Below, one piece after another: positions 51,932-62,419 of a DNA stretch of 64,000 nt. Origin of the DNA: Nocardiopsis coralli (lineage in GTDB: Bacteria; Actinomycetota; Actinomycetes; Streptosporangiales; Streptosporangiaceae); contig NZ_JADBGI010000011.1 in NCBI RefSeq assembly GCF_014892575.1, forward strand, positions 293-64,292. The letters are read 5' to 3'. The translations under genes and the position numbers were made by a program. Under the pieces are notes generated by a model. The model saw nothing but the letters and a program-made list of their open reading frames with translations, searched no databases and had not been told where the DNA came from. The first letter of the stretch is position 1; each line of letters opens with the position of its first letter.

Positions 51932-51971
51932 AAGACGAGCGCCCCGGTGGTTGCACCGGGGCGCTCGTCTT
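51932..51971 (+). terminator. Strong terminator after whiB
   Basis: An 18-bp perfect stem AAGACGAGCGCCCCGGTG with its complement around a GTTG loop, then TTCG. The remaining gap to the next gene shows no other feature. Confidence 0.85.
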
Positions 51972-52184
51972 TCGTGTGGGACGCCGTTCGGGACCGAGGT
52001 CGAGATTGGATGATCCGCCCGCTCCCCGTGGGAATGCCCCGATATGGCGGCTATGGACCGGGGGTGTCAGGGTGCGCGGAATAGGCACGTAATGGTGCCG
52101 AGTGGCGTATCGTGATGACCCGTCTCAGCAGTCCCGTACCTCTCCACGGGACGGCCCCTCCCCGGAAGAGAACCCACTACAGCC

Positions 52185-55100
52185 GTGCTTGACCAGGACT
52201 CCGCCCGCCACGTCGTCACCGCGGTCGTCGTGACCCACGACGGGGCACGTTGGCTCCCCGAGACGATGGCCGCGCTGCGGGCGCAGACCCGCCCCCTGCA
52301 GCGCGTCGTCGCCGCGGACACCGGCAGCACCGACGGCAGCGGCGACATCCTCGCCGAGTACCTGCCCTCGGACTCCATCACCGACCAGTCGCCCGTGACC
52401 GGTTACGGCGACGCCGTGCGCGCCGCCCTGGACCTGCCGCGCTCGTCCACCGCCGTGCGGGACTCCGGCGAGGGGGCCACCGAGTGGATCTGGCTGATGC
52501 ACGACGACCTCGTGCCCGAACGCGACGCCCTCGAACAGCTCCTGGCCGCCGCCGACCGCGACCCCCGGGCGGCCGTGCTCGGCCCCAAGCTGCGGGACTG
52601 GTTCGACCGGCGCCTGCTCGTCGAGGTCGGCGTGGCCATCGACGGCGCGGGACGGCGCGAGACCGGTCTGGAACAGCGTGAGTTCGACCACGGCCAGCAC
52701 GACGGCAACCGGCAGGTCCTGGCGGTCTCCAGCGCCGGGATGCTCGTGCGCCGCGACGTGTGGGACCGCCTCGGCGGGTTCGACCCGTCCCTGCCGCTGT
52801 TCCGCGACGACATCGACTTCTGCTGGCGCGTGGGCGGGGCGGGGCTGCGCGCGCTCGTGGTCACCGACGCCGTCGCCTACCACGCCGAGGCCTCCTCCCG
52901 GCGCCGGCGCGAGATCTCCGCGACCCGCAACCACCCGCGGCGTGTGGACCGGCGCCACGCGGTCTTCGTGCTGCTGGCCAACCTGCCCTTCGGCGGCATG
53001 GTCGCGGCGCTGCTGCGCAACTCCTTCGCGTCGCTGATGCGCGTGGTCATGTACCTGCTCATCAAACAGCCCGCGAACGCGCTGGACGAGGCCGCCGCGA
53101 TCACGCTGGTCTACCTGCGGCCCGACAAGCTCGCGCGCGCCCGGTTCCGGCGCCGCCGCGACCGCCGCCGCACCTACAGCGCGATCCGGCCGTTCCTGGC
53201 GCGCGGGGTGGCGATGCGCCAGTTCGCCGACGCCCTCACCGCGGTGCTGACCGGCGAACCCGTGCGCAACACCCCCGGCCGGCACCAGGCGGTGACCGCG
53301 CCGCCCAACCCCGAGGACGAGGAGGCGGTGCTCTCCGACGACCAGAGCTTCCTGCGGAGGGTGGTCACCCGGCCCGGGGTCATGCTGGTGCTCGTGCTGT
53401 CGGTGGTCTCGCTCGTGGCCGGGCGTTCGCTGCTCTTCGGCGAGCTGCTGGCGGGCGGGGCCCTGCCGCCGGTGGCAGGGAGCGCCGCCGACCTGTGGTC
53501 GCTGTACCTGTCCTCCAGCCCGGAGAGCGGGATCGGCGCGGGCGGGCCGGTGCCGCCCTACGTGGGGCTGCTGGCGCTGCTGTCCACCCTGACCCTGGGC
53601 CAGCCCTGGCTCGCGGTCACGGTGATCCTGCTCGGGTGCGTGCCCCTGGCCGGGTGCACCGCCTACCTGCTGGCCCGGGCCGTGCTGCGTTACGTCCCGG
53701 CGCGCCTGTGGCTGGCCGGTACCTACGCGCTGCTGCCGGTGGCCACGGGCGCCGTGGCCCAGGGACGCCTGGGCACCGCGATCGTGCACGCGCTTCTGCC
53801 GGTCCTGGCTCTGCTGCTGGTGCGGGTGGTCAGCCTTCCGGACAAGGCGTCCCGGCGCGCGGCCTGGGGCCTTGGGCTCACGCTGGCCGTGTCGACCGCG
53901 TTCGTGCCGATCGTCTGGCTGCTGGCCCTGGTCACCGGGGTCCTGGTCGCCCTCGCCTTCGGACACGTGGGACAGCGCCTCTACGTCAGTGTCGCGCTGA
54001 GCCTGGCCGTGCCGATCGTCCTGTTGTTGCCGTGGTCGCTGGAACTGCTCACGCACCCCACGCTCTGGCTGCTGGAGGCCGGACTGCACCGGCCGGAACT
54101 CTCCGACCCCGCCGCCGGGCCGTTCGAGCTGCTCATGCTCTCGCCCGGCGGTCCCGGGGCGCCGCCCGTGTGGGTCACCGCCGGGTTCCTGACCGCCGCC
54201 CTCATGGCCCTGTTGCTGCTGCGCAACCGCATGGTCGTGGCCGCGGGGTGGTCGCTGGCCCTGTTCGGGCTGCTCGTGGCGATCGTGGTCGGACGCCTGG
54301 TCGTCGAGCCCTACTTCGGCGGCCCGCCCGCCCCGGTCTGGCCGGGTGTCGCGCTGTCCTTCGCCGCGACCGCCGTCCTGATGTCCGCGGGCACCTCCGC
54401 CCGCGCCATCGGGGACATGCTCCGCGGCGACCACGGCGGCGCCGACGCGAACGCCCCCTGGTGGAAGGACTGGCGCCGGGGGTTCGCGCTCGCGGTCACG
54501 GTGGCGGCCCTGGCCACACCCGCCTCCGCGGCCGCCCTGTGGATGTGGGAGGGCTCGGACGGCCCGGTCACCTCCGACGCCCCCGCGACGGTTCCCGGGG
54601 CGCTGGAGAGCCGCAGCGACGACGGCACCGAACCGCGTGCGCTCGTGGTGGCGCCGGACGACGAGGGCAACGTCGACTACACCGTCGTGCGAGGACGCGA
54701 ACCGCACCTCGGCGAGGAGGCGGTCGTGCCCGACGAGGACGGCCGCACCAGCATGGACCGCGCCGTCGCCGAACTCAGCGCCGGCCAGGGCGGCGACCAG
54801 CTGCACACCCTGCTCGACCACGGCGTCCAGTACGTGCTCTACCCGCGCCCGGAGGAGGCCGGCCCGTCCCAGGCCACCATGGTCGACGTGCTCGACGGCA
54901 CCCCCGGGCTGGACCGGCAGTCGCTGTCGGTCCACTACGGGCTCTGGCGGATCTCGGAGGACACCGGCGCGCTGCGCGTGGTGCCCGAGGGCGGGCTCGA
55001 CGCCACGGCCCTGCCGGTCGAGGGCAGCGCCGGCGACATGAGCGCGGAGGTGGAGGCGGGCTCCACCGGCCGCCGCCTGGCCCTGGCCGAACCCGCCGAC

Positions 55101-55679
55101 GGGAGCTGGAAGGCCACGCTCGACGGGCAGGAGCTGTCCGAGGTCGCCGTCGAGAACGGCACCCAGGCGTGGGCCCTGCCCGTCGACGGCGGCCAGGTGC
55201 GCGTGTGGCACAGCGATCCCGTGCACACCGCGTGGATGATCACCCAGGGCGTGCTGCTGCTCGTGGTCGCCGTCCTGGCCGCACCCGGCGTGCGCACCGA
55301 GGAGGAGGCCCGCCTGATCGCCTCCACCCCGCCGCCGAGGCCGCGCCGCCCCGACAGCCTGCGCCGCTCCGGCCGCCGGGGGACGGGGGCACGCGACGGC
55401 GGGTCCCGGGCCGCCGGTGAGACCGCCGAGAGCGACGGGGAAGCACCGGAGGGCGGCGGCGACCCCGCCACCACGGAAGAGGCCGCCGAGGGCTCCGACA
55501 CCGCCGACACGGCCGAGGAGAGCGCCTCCGGGACCGACCGCGACACCACGACCACCACCGGTTCCATCCCGGCCCTGCTGGGCGGGGGACGGCGCAAGGG
55601 CACACGTCGCAAACCCGGGCGACGGCGCGCCTCGCCCCGGAGCCGCCGCAACACCGACCGTCCCGAGGGTGAGGAGTGA
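52185..55679 (+). CDS. Family 2 glycosyltransferase, large multidomain membrane protein
   Basis: A 1164-residue protein. Residues 10-280 form a GT2 domain with VTAVVVTHDGARWLPETMAAL, AADTGSTDGS, the metal site WLMHDDLVPE and DIDFCWRVGGAGL. About ten transmembrane helices follow (residues about 390-720), then an extracytoplasmic domain and a highly charged tail ending in Arg-rich residues. Homologues of this size lie near whiB in Streptomyces and Nocardiopsis (from memory) and are thought to act in envelope glycan assembly. The GTG start is used. It is coupled to the DUF5719 gene by a 4-bp overlap. Confidence 0.87.
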   Translation: MLDQDSARHVVTAVVVTHDGARWLPETMAALRAQTRPLQRVVAADTGSTDGSGDILAEYLPSDSITDQSPVTGYGDAVRAALDLPRSSTAVRDSGEGATEWIWLMHDDLVPERDALEQLLAAADRDPRAAVLGPKLRDWFDRRLLVEVGVAIDGAGRRETGLEQREFDHGQHDGNRQVLAVSSAGMLVRRDVWDRLGGFDPSLPLFRDDIDFCWRVGGAGLRALVVTDAVAYHAEASSRRRREISATRNHPRRVDRRHAVFVLLANLPFGGMVAALLRNSFASLMRVVMYLLIKQPANALDEAAAITLVYLRPDKLARARFRRRRDRRRTYSAIRPFLARGVAMRQFADALTAVLTGEPVRNTPGRHQAVTAPPNPEDEEAVLSDDQSFLRRVVTRPGVMLVLVLSVVSLVAGRSLLFGELLAGGALPPVAGSAADLWSLYLSSSPESGIGAGGPVPPYVGLLALLSTLTLGQPWLAVTVILLGCVPLAGCTAYLLARAVLRYVPARLWLAGTYALLPVATGAVAQGRLGTAIVHALLPVLALLLVRVVSLPDKASRRAAWGLGLTLAVSTAFVPIVWLLALVTGVLVALAFGHVGQRLYVSVALSLAVPIVLLLPWSLELLTHPTLWLLEAGLHRPELSDPAAGPFELLMLSPGGPGAPPVWVTAGFLTAALMALLLLRNRMVVAAGWSLALFGLLVAIVVGRLVVEPYFGGPPAPVWPGVALSFAATAVLMSAGTSARAIGDMLRGDHGGADANAPWWKDWRRGFALAVTVAALATPASAAALWMWEGSDGPVTSDAPATVPGALESRSDDGTEPRALVVAPDDEGNVDYTVVRGREPHLGEEAVVPDEDGRTSMDRAVAELSAGQGGDQLHTLLDHGVQYVLYPRPEEAGPSQATMVDVLDGTPGLDRQSLSVHYGLWRISEDTGALRVVPEGGLDATALPVEGSAGDMSAEVEAGSTGRRLALAEPADGSWKATLDGQELSEVAVENGTQAWALPVDGGQVRVWHSDPVHTAWMITQGVLLLVVAVLAAPGVRTEEEARLIASTPPPRPRRPDSLRRSGRRGTGARDGGSRAAGETAESDGEAPEGGGDPATTEEAAEGSDTADTAEESASGTDRDTTTTTGSIPALLGGGRRKGTRRKPGRRRASPRSRRNTDRPEGEE

Positions 55680-57289
55680 CCGTGCGAGTGATCGTGGAGA
55701 ACCGGTTCGCGCTGTTCGGCCTGGTCGCCCTGGCCCTGACCGCCCTGCTCGGCGTCGCCTTCCTCACCCGGCCCCTCACCGCCGAGGTGGGGGTGAGCGA
55801 GGCAGGGACCGTGCGCCCCGACCGTGCGGTGCAGGTCTGTCCTGAGCCGCACGAGGACTCCGACGCCGACAGTGTCGCGGCCGCCTTCGCCCCGCGGGTG
55901 AGCCGTGACGACGAGGGCGAGCTGTGGGGCGTCCCGGTCCCGGGCACGCCCTCCGAGGACGACGAGGACGAGGACACGGAGGACGGGGAGGCCTCGCCCT
56001 CGCCGGACCCCGCCGACGCCGCTGAGGACGACCTCATCGGCGACCAGATCACCGAACCCAACCGGGTCTGGAGCGCCGAGACCGGCGACCTGGGCGACCC
56101 CACCGCGGTGCACGCGTCCGGCGACCTGGCCTCCGGGTTGGAGATCGCGCAGATCACCGCCTCGGACGACGAGGCCACCGAGGTGCTGTGCGCCCAGCCC
56201 TCCATCGGCACGTGGTTCGCGCTGCCCGGAGGCGACGACCCCGACGGTGTGGACCTGGAGGAGCTGACCGCCCACCTGTCCAACCCCGAGGACTTCCGCG
56301 CCACCGCGAGCATCGACGTCTACACCGCCGACGGGCCCTCGCACTCCACCGAGAGCCGGGGCATCCCGCTGGGCCCGGGGGAGTCCACCGAGCTCGACCT
56401 GACCGAGCTCGTGCACAGCACCAGCGCGGTCGGGGTCCATGTGCGCACCAGCACCGGCCGGGTCGCCGCGTCGCTGCTGGCCGAGCACTCCTCCGGCGGC
56501 ACCGACTGGGTCAACCCGACCTCGGAGCCGGCCGAGGAGGCGATCGTGCCGGGCGTACCCGGCGGCGAAGGCGTGCGCCGGCTCATGCTCGCCGCACCCG
56601 GCGACGACCCCGTCACCGCACGGGTGCACGTGCTGACGGAAGAACCCGCCGACGACGAGGACGGCGAGGACGGCGACGACGACGGGAACGGCACCGGTAC
56701 CCCCGGCGACCCGTACACCGTGCACGTGCCGCCGGCCGCCTCCGCGTGGCTGTCCCTGGAGAGCGCCCTGGCCGAGGAGCCCGGAACCGTCGTCGTCGAA
56801 GCCGACGGCGAGGTCGTGGCCGGCGTCGCGTCCGAGTTCGACGACGGTTCGGAGACCGCCTACAGCTCCGCCGTCGACCCGCTCGACCGTCCCCTCGACA
56901 CCACCGCGGTCCTGCCCGACGTCCCCCGCGATGCCGAGACCGAGGTCGTGGTCGGGGCCGTCGAGAGCGACGCCGCGATCGTGGCCACCCCCGTCGGCGC
57001 CGACGGTGACCAGGGAGACGCCGTCAAGCTCACCGTCCCCGCGGGCACCACCCAGGTCTTCGGCACCGACGCCGGCGACGAGGACGTGGCCTGGGAACCG
57101 CCGCCGGGCATCGGCGCGGGCGAGGGTTACGCGGTCCGGCTCGACCTCGTCGACGACGGCTCCGGCCCCGTCCACGTGGGCCGGGTGCTGCGCACCGACG
57201 ACGGCGTGGGCGCCGCCCCGGTGCGGCCCGCGCCGGTCGAGGTCCCGCTGCCCGTGGTCCGCGACAGCCTGGTGGGCCTGACGCCCTGA
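55676..57289 (+). CDS. DUF5719 family secreted/membrane-anchored protein
   Basis: A 537-residue protein with one N-terminal membrane anchor (ALFGLVALALTALLGVAFL) and a large beta-rich extracytoplasmic domain. Acidic low-complexity insertions occur near residues 95-125 and 320-345. It corresponds to the DUF5719 family found directly after the large GT2 protein in many actinomycetes, so the pair may form one envelope complex. The GTG overlaps the preceding stop (GTGA). Function is unknown. Confidence 0.82.
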   Translation: MTVRVIVENRFALFGLVALALTALLGVAFLTRPLTAEVGVSEAGTVRPDRAVQVCPEPHEDSDADSVAAAFAPRVSRDDEGELWGVPVPGTPSEDDEDEDTEDGEASPSPDPADAAEDDLIGDQITEPNRVWSAETGDLGDPTAVHASGDLASGLEIAQITASDDEATEVLCAQPSIGTWFALPGGDDPDGVDLEELTAHLSNPEDFRATASIDVYTADGPSHSTESRGIPLGPGESTELDLTELVHSTSAVGVHVRTSTGRVAASLLAEHSSGGTDWVNPTSEPAEEAIVPGVPGGEGVRRLMLAAPGDDPVTARVHVLTEEPADDEDGEDGDDDGNGTGTPGDPYTVHVPPAASAWLSLESALAEEPGTVVVEADGEVVAGVASEFDDGSETAYSSAVDPLDRPLDTTAVLPDVPRDAETEVVVGAVESDAAIVATPVGADGDQGDAVKLTVPAGTTQVFGTDAGDEDVAWEPPPGIGAGEGYAVRLDLVDDGSGPVHVGRVLRTDDGVGAAPVRPAPVEVPLPVVRDSLVGLTP

Positions 57290-57310
57290 TCCCCCGCAGC
57301 GGCGGGGATC
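57288..57310 (+). terminator. Terminator hairpin after DUF5719
   Basis: GATCCCC (57288-57294) and GGGGATC (57304-57310) with an inner CGC/GGC extension. It separates the glycosyltransferase operon from the GrpE/Hsp70 operon. Confidence 0.6.
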
Positions 57311-57345
57311 GAGATCGGCGAACCGCCCCTACGCGACCGGTTCTT

Positions 57346-57361
57346 GGTCCATACTTGGACC
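57346..57361. promoter_or_regulatory. Inverted repeat at the head of the Hsp70/GTPase operon
   Basis: GGTCCA (57346-57351) and TGGACC (57356-57361) with a 4-bp centre; CATACT inside could be a -10. No HspR-type (HAIR) or CIRCE motif is visible, so the operon does not look like a classical heat-shock operon. Confidence 0.35.
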
Positions 57362-57393
57362 GTCATTGAACCGGGTGCCTCTGGGAGGTCTGC

Positions 57394-57993
57394 GTGGTGG
57401 AACCGTCGGACGACACCGCTGGGGCCCCGGGCACCGAACCCGTCCCGGGGGCGGAGACCCCCGATCCCCCGGCGCCGGAGCCCGACCCGGGCGTGACGGA
57501 CCCCCCGTCCCCCGACGGGGTGGCCGCCGCTGTCGATGGCCTGTCCGAGCAGGTGCGCGGGTTCCACGCCCGCGCCGACAACTACGAGCAGATCATTCGG
57601 CAGATGCAGAACCGGATCGAGCAGCTCCAGGGCGACCAGGTGCAGGCCCTTCTCAAACCGGTGATCCGCAGGTTCGCCGGACTGCACGCCCAAGCGGCCG
57701 AAGCAGCCGAACGCGCCGGCGAACGGGGAGAAAGAGCCGAGAAGGATTTCGATTTCTTCATGGACACCATCGAAGAAGCGCTCGGCCTCATCGACGTCGA
57801 ATCCGTGGAGGCAGAACCCTCCGCCGAGTTCGACCCCGCGAAACACCACGCGGCACGTGTCGTGACCACCGACGACCCCGAGAAGGACCGGCGTGTGCAC
57901 CGTGTCCTGCGACAGGGTTTCACCTACGCCGACGCCGACCGTGTTTTCCTGCCGGCACAGGTGAGTGTCTACAGACACGAGGATTCTCGGTAG
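57394..57993 (+). CDS. GrpE-like nucleotide exchange factor
   Basis: A 199-residue protein. A Pro/Asp-rich disordered N-terminus (residues 1-45), then a long helix (QVRGFHARADNYEQIIRQMQNRIEQLQGD) and a second helix, then DPAKHHAARVVTTDDPEKDRRVHRVLRQGFTY, which corresponds to the GrpE beta domain (family phrase HxAV...G...V..V...Y). It resembles GrpE in layout but the core differs, so it may be a dedicated exchange factor for the Hsp70-like protein encoded next. GGGAGG precedes the GTG. Confidence 0.72.
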   Translation: MVEPSDDTAGAPGTEPVPGAETPDPPAPEPDPGVTDPPSPDGVAAAVDGLSEQVRGFHARADNYEQIIRQMQNRIEQLQGDQVQALLKPVIRRFAGLHAQAAEAAERAGERGERAEKDFDFFMDTIEEALGLIDVESVEAEPSAEFDPAKHHAARVVTTDDPEKDRRVHRVLRQGFTYADADRVFLPAQVSVYRHEDSR

Positions 57994-58105
57994 GGTTTCC
58001 CGCGGTTCCCCTTCCGCCGCGAAGCCCTGCCCCCGCGGACTTCTGAGCCCCCGGGCCGGGGTGCGACAGCGACCACGTGACCAATCCTGAATGAGGAGTT
58101 CTCCG

Positions 58106-59689
<1,584 letters not shown>

Positions 59690-59710
59690 TCCGTCCGGCT
59701 GGAGGCAACG

Positions 59711-62413
59711 GTGGCGTTCGACGCCAAGCAGTACAGGAAGAGCGTCCTGATCCCGTTGGAGAAGGACAAGGACCGCAAGGCGGTGCTCCAGGAGGCCATC
59801 CGGGGGTTCCAGGGCACGGAGGGGGCCTCTGCCCTGGCCCGGCTGGACCTGTCCGCGCTGTTCGCCGTGGAACCCTCGATGTCCGGGCCGGACCTGGAAC
59901 GCCACCTCGGCAGTGTCGAGGCGGCCTTCAACAGCCCCGCGGTCAAGAACCGCGGCTCGGCGCAGCTGTTGAAGAAGCTCCTCGAACTGTTGCGGCGGTC
60001 CGAGGACGTGGAGGTCGCCGACCCCGCGTTCTGGTCCAGGATGGCGGCCGCCCGGACCCGGGCCGAGCGCACGCAGCTGGACGGGTTCGCCCGCGCCGTG
60101 GCGCAGGAGCAACCGCTCAAGGTGGTCCTGGCCGACCGGGTCGCCGAGCTCGCCGCCGGCACCGGCTTGGGGAGCGTGGCCGAGAGCGACCTGGCCGCGG
60201 CGCTCTCGTCCCACGGGGTCACCGTGGTGCCCGACTTCGAGCTGCCCAGGGTGAGGGTCCCCCCGGCGGTGCGCGCTGCGACCGGCTTCCCCGAGTTCCG
60301 CACCGTCGTGGACGTGGTGTGCCGTACCGAGCGGCCCGACGGGATCCGTGTCGTCGACGGCCTCTCGTACGGGGAACCGGCACGCCGCCTGGGCCCGCAG
60401 GACGTCGCCCGTGCCAAGGCACTGCTGCAGCAGCAGGAGGCACGGGTCGAGGAGGGCGCCCGCCAGGCGGCCCAGAACGCTCTGGCCGCCCTCACCGAGT
60501 GTGCCTCCGCCGCCGACCTGCACGCCCTCGCCCTGGCCTCGGTGGCCGAGGCCGCCGAGACCCTGCTGCGGCGGGGCCTGCCGCGGGTGACGGTCCACGA
60601 AGAACTGTGCAAGCTCGGTGTGCACCGGGACGACGCCGCCCGGCTGGTCACCAAGCTCTCGACCGGGAGCAAGGTGCTCGGCCCCGACGACGTCGCCGAG
60701 CTCCTGGCCGACGGTGCCCTGGGCGAGGCCCGCAGGCTGCTCGACAGCCTGCCCGACCCCTCCGACGACGAGCGCGCGGCACGGGAACGCCTGGCCGAGC
60801 GGGTCGCGGCGGCCGAGAGCAAGAAGGACCGGAGCCTGGCGCGTTACCACGCCGCGGTCGAGGCCGGGGACCACCCCGGCGCCGCGGCGGCCCTGCGCGA
60901 GGCCCTGGACGTCGACCCGCGCGACGGCGACCTGAGCGAGCGCCTGCGCAGGCTGCCGCCCCCGCCGCCCGCCAACCTGTCGCTGCGGATCGAGGGGCGC
61001 GGCCTCGTCGTGGCCTGGAACGCCGACGGGGACGAGGCGGTCACCCACGCCGTGGTGCGCACCACCGACGGGGTCCCGGCCAACCCGCAGGACGGCCGCC
61101 GCCTCGTGGACGGCCACACCGGAACCCTCTTCCGGGACGAGGAACCCCCGGTCGGGGCCCGCGTGCGTTACTCGGTCTTCGCCACCCGCGACGGGGCCGC
61201 CTGGTCCGACCCGGCCACCGGAACCTGCGTGGTCCTGCCGCCGCCGACCGACCCGGGCGCCTCCGCCGGTACCACCCAGGTCTCGCTCTCCTGGGGCACC
61301 CCGCCCGAGGCCGTCGGGGCGGTCGTCACCCGCACCGACCCGGACGGCAGCAGCCGGACCTATCACCCCGCCGAACCCGGCGAACTGACCGTCACCGGGC
61401 TCACCACGGGGACCAAGTACCGGTTCTCCGTCGCCGCCGTCTACCTGACGGAGGGCGGGCAGCGGCGGGAGTCGGCCGCGGTCAGCACCGACGCCACCCC
61501 GCGCGGCGCCGTCCGTGCGGTGGAGGACCTGCGCGTGGACGCCGCCCCCGACGGCCACCGGGCGAGCTGGACCACGGTCGTCGGCCACCCCGTCGAACTG
61601 TGGGCCCTGCCGGTCACCGGCCGGATCGAACCCGGCACCCGCCTGTCCCGTGCCGAGCTGGCCCGCATGCACGGGCGCCGGATCACCCTGCGCCCGGGGC
61701 CCACCGCACCCGGCCGCACCGTGCGCGAGTTCGACACCCCCACGGGGGTCGTCCTCCTGGTCCCCGTCACGGCGGACGGCGACGGCGGCCTCGTCGGCAC
61801 GCCCGAGGTCACCGGTTCCGCGCCGCAGGTACGGATGCCGACCGTCGAACGCCTGGGCGAAGGGCTCCGGCTGTCCTGGCAGTGGCCCGAGGGCGACCAC
61901 GTCATCGAGGTCGGCTGGCACGCCGACGGAGAACCGGTCACCCGCCGAGTCACGCGGACCGCCTACAACGAGGGCGGCGGCGTCAAGATCCCACGGGCGC
62001 ACACGGTCAGCGGCCTCACCCTGGCCACGGTGGTGCGCACGGCCGACCGCGAGTGGGTGTCCGCCCCCGTGCAGGTGCCCCTCGGCGGACGCGCCCCGGC
62101 GGCGTCCTACACCCTCCGGGTCAGACGGTCCTGGCTGGGCGGCAGGGGCACCGCGACGGTGACCGTCGAGTCCCCCGAGTTCCGCGGCACGGTCCGGGCC
62201 CTGACCGTGCTCAAGGAGGCCAAGTTCATGCCGGGCGACGCCACCGACGGCACGGTGGTGGACCGCCGAGATCTGGACTTCGCCGACGAACGTTCCCACA
62301 CCTTCGAGCTGAGCCTGGGCAAGGTCGCCACACCCTTCTGGGTGCGGCTCTTCACCGAGCCCGGAAGCGCGGTCCGGCTCGAGGACCCCCCGACGAGCCG
62401 GATGCGAGGCTGA
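59711..62413 (+). CDS. Helical and fibronectin type III multidomain protein
   Basis: A 900-residue protein with no signal peptide or membrane helix. Residues 1-410 are helical and contain TPR-like packing (SLARYHAAVEAGDHPGAAAALREALDVDPRDGDL). After a PPPPP linker, residues about 417-720 hold several fibronectin III-like domains (LVVAWNADG, VSLSWGTPP, GLTTGTKYRFSVAA), then beta-rich modules to the end. No catalytic motif is seen. It follows the Hsp70-like gene by 21 bp and leads into the GTPase gene; a scaffolding or client-binding role is inferred. Cytoplasmic FN3 proteins are unusual in bacteria. The GTG start has GGAGG nearby. Confidence 0.8.
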   Translation: MAFDAKQYRKSVLIPLEKDKDRKAVLQEAIRGFQGTEGASALARLDLSALFAVEPSMSGPDLERHLGSVEAAFNSPAVKNRGSAQLLKKLLELLRRSEDVEVADPAFWSRMAAARTRAERTQLDGFARAVAQEQPLKVVLADRVAELAAGTGLGSVAESDLAAALSSHGVTVVPDFELPRVRVPPAVRAATGFPEFRTVVDVVCRTERPDGIRVVDGLSYGEPARRLGPQDVARAKALLQQQEARVEEGARQAAQNALAALTECASAADLHALALASVAEAAETLLRRGLPRVTVHEELCKLGVHRDDAARLVTKLSTGSKVLGPDDVAELLADGALGEARRLLDSLPDPSDDERAARERLAERVAAAESKKDRSLARYHAAVEAGDHPGAAAALREALDVDPRDGDLSERLRRLPPPPPANLSLRIEGRGLVVAWNADGDEAVTHAVVRTTDGVPANPQDGRRLVDGHTGTLFRDEEPPVGARVRYSVFATRDGAAWSDPATGTCVVLPPPTDPGASAGTTQVSLSWGTPPEAVGAVVTRTDPDGSSRTYHPAEPGELTVTGLTTGTKYRFSVAAVYLTEGGQRRESAAVSTDATPRGAVRAVEDLRVDAAPDGHRASWTTVVGHPVELWALPVTGRIEPGTRLSRAELARMHGRRITLRPGPTAPGRTVREFDTPTGVVLLVPVTADGDGGLVGTPEVTGSAPQVRMPTVERLGEGLRLSWQWPEGDHVIEVGWHADGEPVTRRVTRTAYNEGGGVKIPRAHTVSGLTLATVVRTADREWVSAPVQVPLGGRAPAASYTLRVRRSWLGGRGTATVTVESPEFRGTVRALTVLKEAKFMPGDATDGTVVDRRDLDFADERSHTFELSLGKVATPFWVRLFTEPGSAVRLEDPPTSRMRG

Positions 62414-62419
62414 GACACG

